DNA of 41,921 bases from Fennellomyces sp. T-0311 (Eukaryota > Mucoromycota > Mucoromycetes > Mucorales > Lichtheimiaceae), in the NCBI GenBank assembly GCA_025266875.1, contig JALLLT010000101.1:1-41921 (forward strand), in the 5' to 3' direction. The notes beneath the pieces are model-generated. The model was not told where the DNA came from and made no database searches. It was given only the letters and a program-made list of their open reading frames with translations. Positions 1 to 10,900 of the stretch are shown here, piece by piece (positions within the stretch are counted from its first letter, which is position 1; every line of letters begins with the position of its first letter). Position numbers and translations under genes: made by a program.

Positions 1-512
1 AAGTTCATCCGACTCTGATGTTGAACCATCCTCATTACACTCCATGTCCTCACTGGGACACACATTTTCGTCGTAATCCACATCGTCATTTAGAGACGAC
101 AGTCTCTCTCCCTCGGCTTCTGCAATTCTTGCAGCTGTTGTTGCTGCCACTTCGAGCTCCAGATCTCGTCTCTGATCAACCATGTACTTGTTGATATCGT
201 CCAGCACAATTCGTCTGGCAGTGAAGGCGAAATTTTCACCCGTTGGGCAACTTGTCGGTACGTGTTTCTTGCTGGGTTGTACATTCATAGTACCCTGGTA
301 CGGATTGTTTCTGTGACAGTTGCATGTCGTCGATGTGGAGTGGTGGCCAAGAGGTTGTCAAACTCCTCTGTCTCTTCTTCAGTCTCGAACCCACTGATTC
401 CATATTTGGACATCTCATTCACTAAAATATCCTTCTCTTTGAAGTAGGATTCGATCACTGCAGCTACAACTTGACGAAAAAGTCGAACATTAGTACGATG
501 TAAGTCATATAT
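1..512 (-). pseudogene. Unidentified partial gene running off the left edge
   Basis: I do not recognise this gene. On the minus strand a reading frame is open from about 345 to the window edge. Its first ATG is at 288, giving 96 codons whose protein includes ENFAFTARRIVLDDINKYM and ends in an acidic, Ser-rich stretch. Just upstream of that ATG, in the same frame, the translation contains CNCHRNNPYQG. A second minus-strand frame (285-512) encodes an acidic stretch (SKYGISGFETEEETEEF) and could be an upstream exon or the same gene after a frameshift. The C-x-C...NP-x-G pattern loosely resembles the start of the tnp2 protein at 25178, so a tnp2-like N-terminus is one option. The remainder of a C-type gene broken by element 1 is another. 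The TA insertion point of element 1 is at 512-513, so the upstream part of this gene may lie beyond 16656. Confidence 0.35.
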
Positions 513-513
513 A

Positions 514-697
514 CAGTCATTCCAGTTCCAAATGAGAAAAATTTTTGAGGCAAAAAGGAAATTGGACAGCATGGAGATTGGAAATCGTGTTGAAAACGAC
601 GTTTATTGGACGGGAGAATGATGATCCATAGAAAGCGTTGCACACAGTAACCGTAAAAGGGTTGAAATATCGGAAAAAAGAGTCCTTAGTCCAAAAA
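514..697 (+). repeat. Left terminal inverted repeat of element 1
   Basis: This stretch matches the reverse complement of 16471-16654 with about five differences, each C or G in the right copy and T or A in the left. The outermost bases CAGTCATTCCAG are identical to the ends of element 2. A TA dinucleotide precedes it at 512-513. Confidence 0.92.
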
Positions 698-838
698 AGT
701 CCACATGACTAGAGGAAAGTGAAGCTGTCTTTTGAAAAAAGAAAACTACCTTTTTCCACCCAATTTCATGAACATAAACTAACACTTCTAAGGCTAATTG
801 TACTAATAACAATGGTAATGATGAAGCCATTCGTTTTT

Positions 839-2539
839 TTATTGATTACTATTATTAATTCTAACTTGTCGGAATTGTTCATCGTAGTAAATGTCTTCCA
901 TATCCAAGCAAGGCTGGAAGAACGTGAGAGAGTTTCTAATATACCCTCTACAGTGGGCTGGGCTCACAAGTGGTGCGGCATCCTCGATTCTCTTGATCAG
1001 ATCGTCGTCCGAAAACAAAGGAGTCTTGTGCACTTCTCGTTTTATCTGTGCCCACACCTTTTCAATGGGGTTGAGAAAAGGCGCATATGTAGGCAAAAAG
1101 AGAAGCTTGTGATTGGCCTTTGCGATCAGCTCTTCAGTGCCATCACCCTTGTGGATTGAGCAATTATCCATGATAATATACTTCTCGGTCATGTTCAGGT
1201 CTTCCATGACGTCTAGGAGGTCCTTGATAAAGTCGTGGAAGTGCGTCGAGGTAGTGCCATGGGAAAGATCTTTGCGTCGTCTCTTGGTGCCGATTTGCTC
1301 ATGGTGCTCCAGAACTTGCCACTTAGGTGCATGTCTTGAAAGATGCTACCCTGATAGGATACGCATCCAATCACACTAATGTTGATCCCTGGTGCATTGG
1401 AGACCTTGACGACGCATGGAACACCTCTTTTCGAGTAACCTTTACTTCGTAGATGCTTCTTGCGAAATCTGGTCTCATCAATAAAGACACAGTCTTTCAT
1501 GAAATCAACACCGTTATCTCGAATCGATTTGACGAAGTCGTATCGCTCTTGCTTCTTTTCCGGAGAGTTGCGGGCCTTGGGTATTTTACGTACAGCCTTG
1601 AGACTGTAGTCCAGATGTTCATCAAGATGAGCTGCAACAGCGGAATGAGATATAGTAAAGCCTATTTCAGAAATTGTAAGTATGTCTATGTTAGTTTTTT
1701 TTTATTCTAGAAACCTAACACTACTAACCTGGAAATTGCTCAAGAAGTTTGTGACGTATGTCTTTGACAGTAAGAGTTGGATTCGCACTGACAACGTGGT
1801 CAATGTAATCAGAATGAGCTTGCTTTATTTTCTGATTGTGGCATGGTTTGTGGACTTCAGAGGCCAAAGTGAATCCAGGGAGGACAGAGCTATCGTTTCG
1901 GTACTCTTGGAGGTAGCGATATGCGGTTTTCTCTTTGATACCGGAAATGGCTGAAGCAGAGGCGACTGGAAATTGTCTGAACATCACCATACTGATGAGT
2001 TCCCAAACTTGCTTGCGCTTGTACGTTGATGTCCACACATATCCTGGGAAATCCTTTTCCTTTATAGGAAAAGGTTTGTCCATACTCATGTCCTGGTCTT
2101 TGTCTAGGGGGGGATCTTCAACATCGGATTCAGTAGGTATCTCCTCCATGCGATACACAGTAACAACGACCAACTCTACGTCATTTGGAGGGCCACCAAT
2201 TCGAATATTATAGCCACCGTCTTCGTCGAGGTCCAAATACTGATAGACGGTGATAGGTTCGGTAATATTGAAGTTAGTTGCTGGTACAGAGGCCAAACCA
2301 CTTGTATCACGGGGTTGATAAAAGTGGAACTGAAGATTCGAGGGATCATTATTGTTTGAAGTACGTCTAAGTCCACGTCCACGTCCACGTCCACGACCAC
2401 GTCCACGACCACGTCCACGACCACGTCCACGACCACGACCACGTCCACGACCACGTCCACGTCCACGTCCGCGTCCACATCCGCGACCGGCACCTTCAGA
2501 ATTGGCAGTAGTATCATAAGGGATGAATTGGTAATCCAT
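839..2539 (-). pseudogene. A1: IS630/Tc1-type DD34E transposase with one frameshift
   Basis: This would be the transposase that cuts and rejoins the ends of element 1 in the nucleus. Exon 1 (2539-1729) encodes an N-terminal arginine/glycine repeat tract, a conserved segment (YQYLDLDEDGGYNIRIGG) and a helix-turn-helix region ending LLEQFP. A 67-bp intron (1728-1662, GT-AG) splits a Gly codon exactly as in A2. Exon 2 holds the DDE core: first Asp in CVFIDETRF, second in IIMDNCSIH and Glu in NPIEKVW, all retained. Near 1310 the frame shifts by one base between the first and second catalytic residues, so full-length protein is not expected. The ATG at 2539 starts the only long frame, and a TATA-like AT-rich stretch lies about 55 bp upstream. 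The protein matches A2 along its whole length. Confidence 0.88.
2363..2488 (-). repeat. GTCCAC/GACCAC hexamer microsatellite inside A1
   Basis: About twenty copies of a hexamer alternating GTCCAC and GACCAC encode a (GR)n run of some 40 residues at the N-terminus of A1. A2 has a different basic N-terminus (Arg/Lys-rich without the GR run), so the tract expanded in this copy only. RG-rich tails often bind nucleic acid, but here replication slippage explains the repeat. Confidence 0.9.
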
Positions 2540-2679
2540 AATAGTGTTTGAAAAATGAAGATGTGCAGTGGTCCGACGCGCCCCTCCAAGCTTTTATCTT
2601 CCTGAATAATTGAACACAAAGATTATGCACTCCGATTACGTTGATGGACATGGACGAACTAATTATTATTAGTATTAAC

Positions 2680-2759
2680 GAGCACGTCACCTGTCTCGCT
2701 ACGCTCGACTGAATGATCCCCTTCGCTGCGCTTCGGGTCATTCAACGGTGAGCCGGCTC
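2680..2759 (+). repeat. 80-bp palindromic repeat, copy 1
   Basis: This is an imperfect palindrome with outer stem GAGCACGTCACC / GGTGAGCCGGCTC and inner stem TGAATGATCC / GGGTCATTCA. It also carries related CTCGCTACGCTCG and TTCGCTGCGCTTC segments. Near-identical copies occur at 2774-2864 and 26137-26216. It has no coding capacity. Confidence 0.85.
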
Positions 2760-2773
2760 GTCATCTAAACCTT

Positions 2774-2864
2774 ATGGCTGAGTCGTTACCTGTCTCGCTT
2801 TGCTCGACTGAATGAGCCCCTACGCTACGCTTCAGGTCATTCATCGGTGAGCCGACTCAGCCAT
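2774..2864 (+). repeat. Palindromic repeat, copy 2
   Basis: This has the same core as copy 1, but the outer stem is longer and exact: ATGGCTGAGTCG at the left and CGACTCAGCCAT at the right. It lies 14 bp after copy 1. Beyond it (2880-2930) are a few degenerate CCCTAA-like units. Confidence 0.85.
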
Positions 2865-3019
2865 CTTAAATCCTATATTACACCCGGACACTAAACCCTA
2901 TTACTAAACCCTAACAGCCCTAACACTAAGTATATGACATGCACATATTTATATTATTGCTTAGAGACAACCGCTTGCTGAAATAAGCTTTTGAAATTTA
3001 TTATACAGAAGTATTGGTA

Positions 3020-3199
3020 CAGTCAAACCCCGCCTTGTGCAGAACAGGGAAATCGATGCATACAGTAAGGTTGTGCACCAACCGGGAGATAGTCCATACA
3101 GTCATACCTGCTTTGTACCGCTTTAAGAATTCCAAATACTTTGATGCATATAGTGAGGTTTTGCACGAAACGGGAGCTGCACAAACCGGGGTTCGACTG
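3020..3199. mobile_element. 180-bp TA-flanked MITE
   Basis: The ends CAGTCAAACCCC (left) and GGGGTTCGACTG (right) are near-perfect inverted repeats, flanked by TA at 3018-3019 and 3200-3201. The inverted similarity continues inward: TTGTGCAG lies near the left end and its complement CTGCACAA near the right. There is no ORF of transposase length. TA duplication and CAGT ends fit a pogo/Tc1-type MITE. It is nested in element 1. Confidence 0.75.
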
Positions 3200-3309
3200 T
3201 ATAGTAATTCCTTGTATCGTGTATCGTCCTTGTTAGAGTTTGCTATCCCGGTCTGATGGGTGAGAAGTACCTGAGTGTAGTCATCTTGGATGGAGCACAC
3301 ATCGGAAAA

Positions 3310-3372
3310 ACTGTCAACCCTTCTCAACCCTTCTCAACCCTCCTCAACCCTTCTCAACCCCGTCAACCCCGA
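3310..3372 (+). repeat. CTTCTCAACCC 10-11 bp minisatellite, left end of the Plavaka unit
   Basis: About six tandem copies of TCAACCCTTC-type units are followed by related CAACCCCG units and then, at 3413-3440, by GGTTTATAAACCCTTCTC. The same building blocks occur at 9430-9612. They could be subterminal transposase-binding repeats. Confidence 0.8.
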
Positions 3373-3654
3373 TTCACGGACCCCCCCGCCTTCAAATGTG
3401 CTCTCAACATTGAGCGGGTTTATAAACCCTTCTCAACGTTCAGTCAACACACCACAACGTTGTATCGTATTTATAAATCATGCAAACGTTAGGAAGATTA
3501 TTTAGCTGGAGAGCCTTCACGCGAGCCAAATCAATTATATAGTGTATACACATTCTTTCCAACCCATTCACAGTATTATATATATACTGTATACGATATT
3601 TTCTTTCAAAATATGGACGTTTTATTCGTTTGGACATACAAACAGCTATTTACT

Positions 3655-5379
3655 CTAGTTCATGCGTCTTCTTTTGACAGGCTTTGCCTGAGTGCGGACG
3701 ATATCCGCCTCAGGCGCTTCAGGAGCCATGGAATATGGCTGGTGGGCTTGCAACTCTTCTTGACGTATAACGCCAGCAAAAAGCTCGGCAACACTACGTT
3801 CTGCATTGCTAGCTTTTAACTTTGCACGTTCGATGTGCTCGTGCACCCATTTCTGAACTGGTAGCCAGGAAATGTACTTGCCGAGCTCACCGGTGCTGCT
3901 AAGCATGTCACGGTAAGCCCTATCCCAGAAGGAGTCCCACTTGAATTCGTCTTTCTGGGCAGTACGCTTGCCCTTGGTACCGCCAGAATCCTCATTCACA
4001 GCATTGCTGGGCCCACCAGCCGCATCATCGATGATCTTCTCACCTTCCTGCTTCTCCATATCCCCGATTTTCTTGCCCAACCGATACAAAATCTATATAC
4101 GAATATATAAGCTTGAGTACTCACCTTAGTATTGGTGTAATTACCATCAGTGTAATGAGCGCGATACACTCCTTGGATATGAGGCGGGGGCAAGGATTCA
4201 GCTTCTTAATCCCACGGCCACAGACAAGCACACTGACAATACAGTCGATGATGCACCGCGAGTAGAGATACTTTCCATCGAGCTTGTAGTTCTTGCGAGC
4301 GAATCTATTAATGATACATATGCAAGTAACATAAGCTTTGTGATTTACAAGGAAATCGATGCAGTAATACAATACCGATGGTCTTCTACCATGTATCGAT
4401 AGATCTCGATCCGGGAGCTTACATCCGCAGGAAAATCGCAACCGGGGAAAGTATAGCCAGCCAGCCAATTGTTAACAGCACTGTGAAGCTGTGTACGTTG
4501 GATAGAGATCATCCTGAAGTACTACAAATAAGAGATTCGAATGTTATGTTCAATATAGCACGATACCATTCTGCTCTATGCTTACATGGCCGTCAAGCGT
4601 TGGACTAATTGGCCTGTCTGGTTCAAAAGTGCCACCAAAAATCAGCTGGAGCTGTTTCTTACATGACAGACTTGCGTCTGCCACGTTCGGAAAGGCATTT
4701 TCCAAAGCTACAAAGCGAGCAGCGCCTTTCACCAGAGCTGGCCATTGAGGAGAGCCTACCTCAATATTATAATGAGGTGGAGGTGGGGGCGTAACAGCAC
4801 TTGATAGTGAAGAGTATATGAATATGCAAGATGCAGGGGACTAATAGATTGCTTACCTTGATTGCGGAAGCTGCTGCAAACGCTGAGGAACGTTTTTGAT
4901 GTGAGCAACCTTTGGTGCTGCACCTTCATCCTCGAACTCAGATTCGTCCAAAGATTCTTCCAAAGATTCTTCCTACAATTGATACATGATTAAAGATGTG
5001 CTTCTCTTCAAAGGTTGCTATACCTCTTCATTCCATTGACGACTGAAAGATGGACTCAGATTCGGCATTTGGACGCTAAGAAAATAATGTCGCCAAAACG
5101 GTTTAAATGACGACTATATCACCCACCACTGTAAAGAACAAACTGATATACAACTTACATAGAGCCATTCTGCCCAGCATTTGGAGCAAGGACTCTTCTG
5201 CCTTGTTGCTGGCTCATACTTTCGTCCTCGTCTTCCAAATCTATAAAAGATAATTGCACCAATGTAAACAATACGAATGTATCCATGCATAGCGTGGTCG
5301 CTAGAGTGTATTTACTATGTATCAAGTAGTTGACAGGTGGTCGATACTGTTTTCTAGTAGGGTTTGGAGTGTTAACCAT
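3655..5379 (-). CDS. Companion gene of the Plavaka element, unknown function
   Basis: I do not recognise the product. On the minus strand a chain of seven or eight short exons can be joined in frame from ATG 5379 (MVNTPNPTRKQYRPP) to the stop at 3655, giving roughly 400-420 residues. In order they encode an acidic segment (LEDEDES), a second acidic segment (EESLEESLDESEFEDEG), a Pro-rich stretch, a globular part (QWPALVKGAARFVALENAF, then AVNNWLAGYTFPGCDFPADV), a Cys-containing part (DCIVSVLVCGRGIKK) and a basic C-terminus (KRRRMN). Introns are 50-90 bp. The junctions near 4130 and 4370 each have two possible donors, so the exact protein is uncertain. It is divergent from the Plavaka transposase, 570 bp away, and within the same repeat-bounded unit. 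That suggests a second transposon protein, perhaps DNA-binding, but this is inference. Confidence 0.55.
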
Positions 5380-5950
5380 TTTTTACAAGTAAATTAGTAA
5401 GAAAGAAAACAAAAGTATTTTCAGTGACTGACTGCTGTATCCACACGTGAAGGCGGTACTGATCTTTGTCATCGGTGTTTCGTGTATAGCCTATCAAACC
5501 TTATTCTGATAATTCGTTTTTTGACGTTGTAGCACCAAGCGGAATTAATATAAATCGCCGTTCCATTAACACCAATGAAAAACACATGGCAAGCGGCGCG
5601 AGCCGGATCATGAAAGACTTCCCCAGTTGGTGGCGATTACTATTTTCCATAACATTCCATGATCATCATTAGTGTACTTGCTAAAGCTGTAGAAAATATA
5701 AACTTAGCAATGAAATGTCAAGTTCAGGCTCATGCATATCATATGCAAATCGCGGCATATTTGAACTTATTTATCTTCTTTTAAGTTTCTTTGAGCTTCT
5801 CTTTTGCATTATAGGTGGCAGTATTGTGAATGATCACGATACTTGGTAAAAATGTACGAATTACCAGGTTGACAGTCTGTGTAACAAACATTTATGTTAG
5901 CTTAATTTATCAGTGTATATGAACCACTTTTATCACTCGTTACATTCACC

Positions 5951-8900
5951 ATGCCACACCAATATCAATGTTGCTATCGTAACTGCCTTTCTAAACGCAC
6001 ATTTGCTTCAGTAAAGGCTCTTCGTTCGCATATAATGACGATGCACGCAAATCAACCTTTGCCATTTGTCGATACGCCATTACAGCGTTCTGAAGATGAT
6101 AGCACAGCGGATGCGCATATGTCATCACTGACCGAGCAAATAAATCAAAGTAACTTGCTTGACGAACAAGAAGCTCATGTTGAGCACATGGATTTTACAA
6201 TGGAACAGGTCACGCTAGCCGACAAAGACAGTGAAGATGCATATATTGAAGGTACGTTAAAACGGTAAAATAGACTCGTCGACTCGATATTAACGTGATT
6301 GCGCTACAAAGAACCTTTCTCTGGGGATTTGTGGTCTAAGCCAGTCAGCTCGAAGAACTCCCCAAAGGCAATTGACATATCTAGCCTAGAACTATTGATT
6401 GCCGAGTTCGCTTTAGATAACGGGCTCTCACAGGCACAATATAAGCGGTATAAAATCAAAAAAAAACATTATCAAGATATTATATTCTCAACTAATTTCG
6501 AGTATACCTTAGTCTTGTTGAACTTATTATGATTGCTCAAGAGCATGCAAGAGTGGCGCCATTGGAGCATAATGCGCTATTCACGACTTTCGATAGCGTA
6601 TTTCGAACGATATCTAAGAATCAAAGCGAGAAGTATACACTGGTGCGTAAGAGCTGATGTTATGTGTATGTCACGATGAATTTTTTCAAACAACTCGACT
6701 ACGTATTTTCTAGCCATTTAAAACGGAAAAGATTGATCTCGACCTTGTTCCGGACTTTCCTAAACAGCACAAACAGCAATTCCTGGAGGTAATTGGCCAA
6801 CCGTCCCTCATTTACCGCGATATTCGCAATTTGGCCGAGAAACTCTTCAGCCATCCACTATTCAACGACGTAACACGTTTACACCCTGCTACTGTTACCA
6901 GAGATGGAAAAAGGATATATAACGATATCTACAGCGGACAATGGTGGCAAGAGCTCCAGGTATAAATATACCAAGCGATTTAGCATCAGTAGGTATACGT
7001 ATTAACGTGGTTAATGTTCGTCCATAGAAAATATCAAAGGAGGGATGCGTTATTCTTGGTCTTATGCTTGCATCAGACAAAACAGTAATTACCGGCAACC
7101 TGAGAAATAGTGCGTGGCCGATATACTTGAAGCTAGGTTAGTAGTAACATATGGCATAAATATGGTTAATGTGTAACGGCTAAGCATTTTATGGCTACGT
7201 AGCAAACACTCCTTTTGAGTATAGAACCAAAGATACGTTGCATGGTACTCGCTTACTAGCATATTTGCCGGTTATTGAAAGCAAGAGGTTGTCGAATAAG
7301 AAATGGTTTCCATTAGCAAAAAAGGCGATCTTCCATTACTGCATTGGTCTCGTCATGGCACCTTTTCGAAAGTTCGACATCTTCAAGATGCAAGGGCCAG
7401 ATCAAAAAGTATACAAATGTATCCCCGCATTGGCAGCGTATTCTGCAGATTACCAAGAACAGTGAGTATCACTGACTCTTCGCATGTATATTTATTAAAC
7501 ACTATATAAGATCGCTTCTCGCCTTAGTTAAAAGCGGAAATACCGCCCGAGGTTGCCCACGTTGCTTGGTTCTGACAAGCGAGTACCGCGAAAACGGTAC
7601 AGCGGAACTACGAACGTCAACCGAGATGGAACATCTGTACAAACTTGGAAACGATCTTTTGCACGGCACCGAAGGAGAAAAAGAAGAAGATGCGGAGAAA
7701 GAAGATGAGGATATATTCATGGAGATTTCAATGCATAACATCCAGGTACTATCAATCAATGATGTAGATATTTGACTTTTTTGCTAAACATGGCATTATA
7801 CTATATATGATAGAACGCATTTTGGAAACTTCCTCAACCATTCTTTGATCTCCATGGTTCACTGCTTGTGGATGACTTGCACCAGCTTGGCGGTGTATAC
7901 GAACACTTGCTCAACTGTCTCGACAAACTGATCATGGATGTGAATGGTACCAAAGGAGCTTCCATCATTGAAGAAATTAACAATCGAGCATCCATGATAC
8001 CTCAGTACAAAGATCATCGTCGGTTCAACCAAGGCATTTTTCCACGCTTTTTGCGAAATCCAACTTATACAGAATGGCGAAGCAATATGGCTATCATCTT
8101 ACCTTGCTGTTACGATTATATTCCGCTACAAGCAGCACTTTGCTTGCGTCATTTCTTGGATTTCGTAATGCACGCCACCGCCGAGGAACATACTGAGGAT
8201 AGTCTTACTGAAATGGAGGAGTCATTGGATGCATACTATAAGTACAGTCCAATATTCCAAAAGTACTCTCCATCTGGTTTGAACTTCCCCAAAAATCACA
8301 TGCTTCAAAAGTATGCCCACGATATCCGATCTCGGGGTATAATCAGAGGCTATAGCACAACCAGCTCCGAGCACCAACACACTATCGATGTAAAGAAGCC
8401 GGCAAAACGAACTAACGGTCGGTTTGATTCGCTGTCCCAAATGGCCAACTTCATTCAAAAGAAGGACCTACTTTTTGACGTTGCCATAAACCAATCAAGT
8501 ACTCTTACAACATCGCTTCGTGCAAAAGTGACAATTTCCAAGATCATTTCCAGACGAAGCCAACTGTCATATAAGCTCGCATCAGAAACAGATCCCAAAG
8601 AAGTATCCGTATTATCACAGCAAGGCACTTTCCATGGATTGTCCATAATCCTTCGCTCCTTCTTCCATACCACTATCGATAACAACTTCGCACGTGTTGC
8701 ACTACGCAACTTACCACAGCTCGACGACGATACGATCAAGGTGTATCAAACCTTGATAGTAGAGGACTGCGACACCAATGGCAAGGTTATTATCGACAAG
8801 ATCAGAACACATGATCAGTTCCATGGCCGTGAAAGGAAAGATTTCGCGGTATTTGAGTTCCCCAACATCAAGGACAGGAGCGACAAAGAGATATACGAGT

Positions 8901-9304
8901 CGTATGGCCAAGTCCTCATGGTCTTCCGGGCGAAGTACAGGGGTAGAGAATACGATCTGGTACTGGCACGCCGATACTGTCCTTTGGGCGAAGCACACAA
9001 GACTGGGTTAGAGGTTATTTCACCTGACCTTGACGATACGTATAAAGGCCTGTTTATAAGCCAAATCGAACGGGTAAAGCGTACAATCCATGTCGTTCCG
9101 GATTATGATTCAGATGCTTTCGTTGATCCTGTCCTGGGATCAATGTATGGAAAGTATTTACTGAATCATGATTCGGATCGGTTTTCATGGTGCAACAGCA
9201 GAGGCCGACTTCCACATATCAATGAAAGAAGCAAAGAGTTTGTTCACTGGAATAAGGAGTACGATAGTCCCAAGCAAGTAGGCACGGAAGATGATGACGC
9301 CTAG
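5951..9304 (+). CDS. Plavaka transposase, 8 exons, apparently intact
   Basis: This is a DDE-type transposase of the fungal Plavaka group, which mobilises its own element in the nucleus. In-frame splicing works for 5951-6251, 6312-6501, 6552-6642, 6714-6959, 7028-7136, 7203-7461, 7511-7745 and 7814-9304, giving about 973 residues with no internal stop. The N-terminus has a C2H2 zinc-finger pattern (CCYRNC...H at residues 7-34). The middle has family-typical motifs: QWWQELQ, GLMLASDKTVITG, NSAWPIYL and LLAYLPV. The last exon has GCPRC, then the diagnostic block FPKNHMLQKYAHDIRSRG followed by YSTTSSEHQHTIDVKKPAKR and TN...QM. The first ATG follows an AT-rich leader and precedes the zinc finger. 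The stop is TAG at 9302. Short introns end in AG as elsewhere in the window. Confidence 0.85.
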
Positions 9305-9429
9305 ATTTACCTAGGAGTATTTAATATTCTTGTCTATAAAACATTGCATATTCATATACTTGGTTACTGTTTATAAAGGTGCTTGACCTGCTTCAGCACA
9401 ATTCAAGGTAGATAAAATCCGTTCACAAT

Positions 9430-9612
9430 TTTAAACGCTCTCAACCCTCTCTCAACCCCGCCAACATTTTGGCAAGTTTATAAACCCTGTCAACCCTCTC
9501 TCAACCCCGCCAACATTTTGATAGGATTATAAACCCTGTCAACCCTCTCTCAACCCCGCTAAATGTTTTGGTAGGTTTATAAACCCTGTCAACCTTCACT
9601 CAATCCCCGCAA
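9430..9612 (+). repeat. About 57-bp tandem repeat, right end of the Plavaka unit
   Basis: Three to four units contain CTCTCTCAACCCCGCCAAC, then TTTTGG and TTTATAAACCCTGTCAACC. They share CTCAACCC and TTTATAAACCC with the left flank (3310-3440) in the same orientation. After them, 9643-9711 holds an inverted pair (TTTTCCGATGC and GCATCGGGAAG) that could form a hairpin. Between 9720 and 10020 I see no gene. Confidence 0.8.
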
Positions 9613-10026
9613 CCTTCATAAGGGCTTAATCAGCGGGGTATCTTTTCCGATGCAGACGGCTCAGATGCTTATACCTCATGACTCCTCTGCCGTTTTGGCA
9701 TCGGGAAGCGCAAACAGAAGATAGCTAGACGTCTGTAAGAAATGTGACCATTACCTATGAGCCACTAATATTTAACGTAAACTTACATATCTGTCCAATG
9801 TAGCATGGTCATCCTGCACCTATGCTGAGGTAGCATACATTCAGTCCATTTATTTTATGATTAGAAAATAAGTTAGCACATTGCTATACATATATAGGAA
9901 GTACAAATATTTCTTTTGCCTTGTGGAATGGTGTTGAACACATTGTTGCAAGTGGTATCCGCTATCGACGATTATCATCAATACGGAAGGAAGAAGAGAT
10001 TCATGAGCCAGGATTTTGATTGACAC

Positions 10027-10900
10027 CTAAGTATTTGTTGCCCCTTGGCTTTTTTCTGAAATCTCAATTCTCATTCGAAGTTGCATACAACTAACTTTCA
10101 AAAATATCGGCGCGTCTATTAACTTGCTGTTCAGCAGTGTCATAGATGTAAATCTCCGTGAAACTGGGAGGGACGTTTCCTTCAGGTACCAATGGACTAA
10201 TTCGGTGGTATATGCCATCGTGGATGCGAAACGCATATGCTCCATTGCGAGCATTGATATCGTTATGTTCGACCATAGCACCCAAAGACTTAATCAGAAA
10301 TGCAGTGTTGTACTTGCAAATGTTATAAAAAATGATTTCTCATTAGGCCAGAGTCATCCGGCAAGTTAAGAAGTTGAGGTGGGGCAGGGATGGGAGGAAG
10401 ATCGACAATACCATGGCAGAAGCAGATTTGGTAGGCTCGACCTATTTCTTCATTCACGCGACTATCTTCTCAGGGCCAGACACGCGCACCACACGCATCA
10501 CGCTGGACATCCATTACCGGCAAAACATGTCTTTGATAGTTAGCCGATTCCTTACCGTCGACAATATTGGCGCCAGAGACACAGGCGACAGCAAGCTGGC
10601 TATGATAAGCCGCAAGTGGTTGAGGTACCCTGCGAGTATGACAGCCACGTTGAGCATGATTATAACGTCCCAGAGGGGAATACATGGCCTTCCACATGAT
10701 TTTTCTGCGGAATGCTTACTTCGATGAGTCCAACCAAATCATTTTTTTTATGTTCGCATTCGAGCCATTTGAGCGATGAGTAGATCTCACAATATTGATT
10801 TCAGCATTTTGATTCAAAATCTCGGTAGCAGTTTTATCAAGGAAGTTTTCACTCATGGCAGAGGCAGTTATAAAGATTCTTATAAAGACTTTCAACACAA
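10027..10900 (-). pseudogene. Helitron helicase N-terminal domain relic
   Basis: Minus-strand frames join to give a Helitron-like replication protein N-terminus. From 10697 the frame reads into VMDVQRDACGARVWP, a TGA stop, then EEIGRAYQICFCHGIVDLPP, where the spaced Cys pairs and LPP match the family's zinc-binding lead-in. After a frameshift near 10330 it continues with KYNTAFLIKSLGA and then AYAFRIHDGIYHRI and EIYIYDTAEQQVNRR, the Helitron_like_N signature. The frame then breaks near 10090, and neither the Rep HUH motif nor the helicase follows. Upstream (10716-10898) the frame SENFLDKTATEILNQ may be more N-terminal sequence. This is an inactive fragment inside element 1. I did not find the ends (TC...CTRR) with confidence. 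Confidence 0.75.

Larger units (their letters stand above)
3300..9652. mobile_element. Plavaka-type (CACTA-related) transposon nested in element 1
   Basis: The unit contains a complete Plavaka transposase gene (5951-9304, plus) and a divergent companion gene (3655-5379, minus). Both flanks carry tandem CTCAACCC repeats with a shared TTTATAAACCC motif (3310-3440 and 9430-9612), which marks them as ends of one element. The 10-mer CATCGGAAAA at 3300-3309 recurs inverted at 9643-9652, so I use these as candidate ends. Exact termini and target duplication are not certain. The coding part looks intact, so this insertion should be younger than the host element 1. Confidence 0.65.

Noticed and set aside
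719..1379. Plus-strand ORFs opposite A1
   Set aside because: Antisense shadows of the transposase exon, which matches A2 on the minus strand.
2176..2619. Minus-strand ORF with a long Asp/Val repeat
   Set aside because: Another frame of the hexamer repeat in A1; the RG frame is the one continuous with conserved sequence.
2880..2930. CCCTAA-like units suggesting a telomere or internal telomeric tract
   Set aside because: Only three or four imperfect units, interrupted by other bases; too short and degenerate.
3310..3372. CRISPR-like direct repeats
   Set aside because: Contiguous minisatellite units without spacers, in a eukaryotic intron-containing context.
9643..9711. Hairpin near the end of the Plavaka unit taken as a Helitron 3' hairpin
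   Set aside because: No CTRR end follows, and the Helitron relic lies on the minus strand further right; it may belong to the Plavaka end instead.
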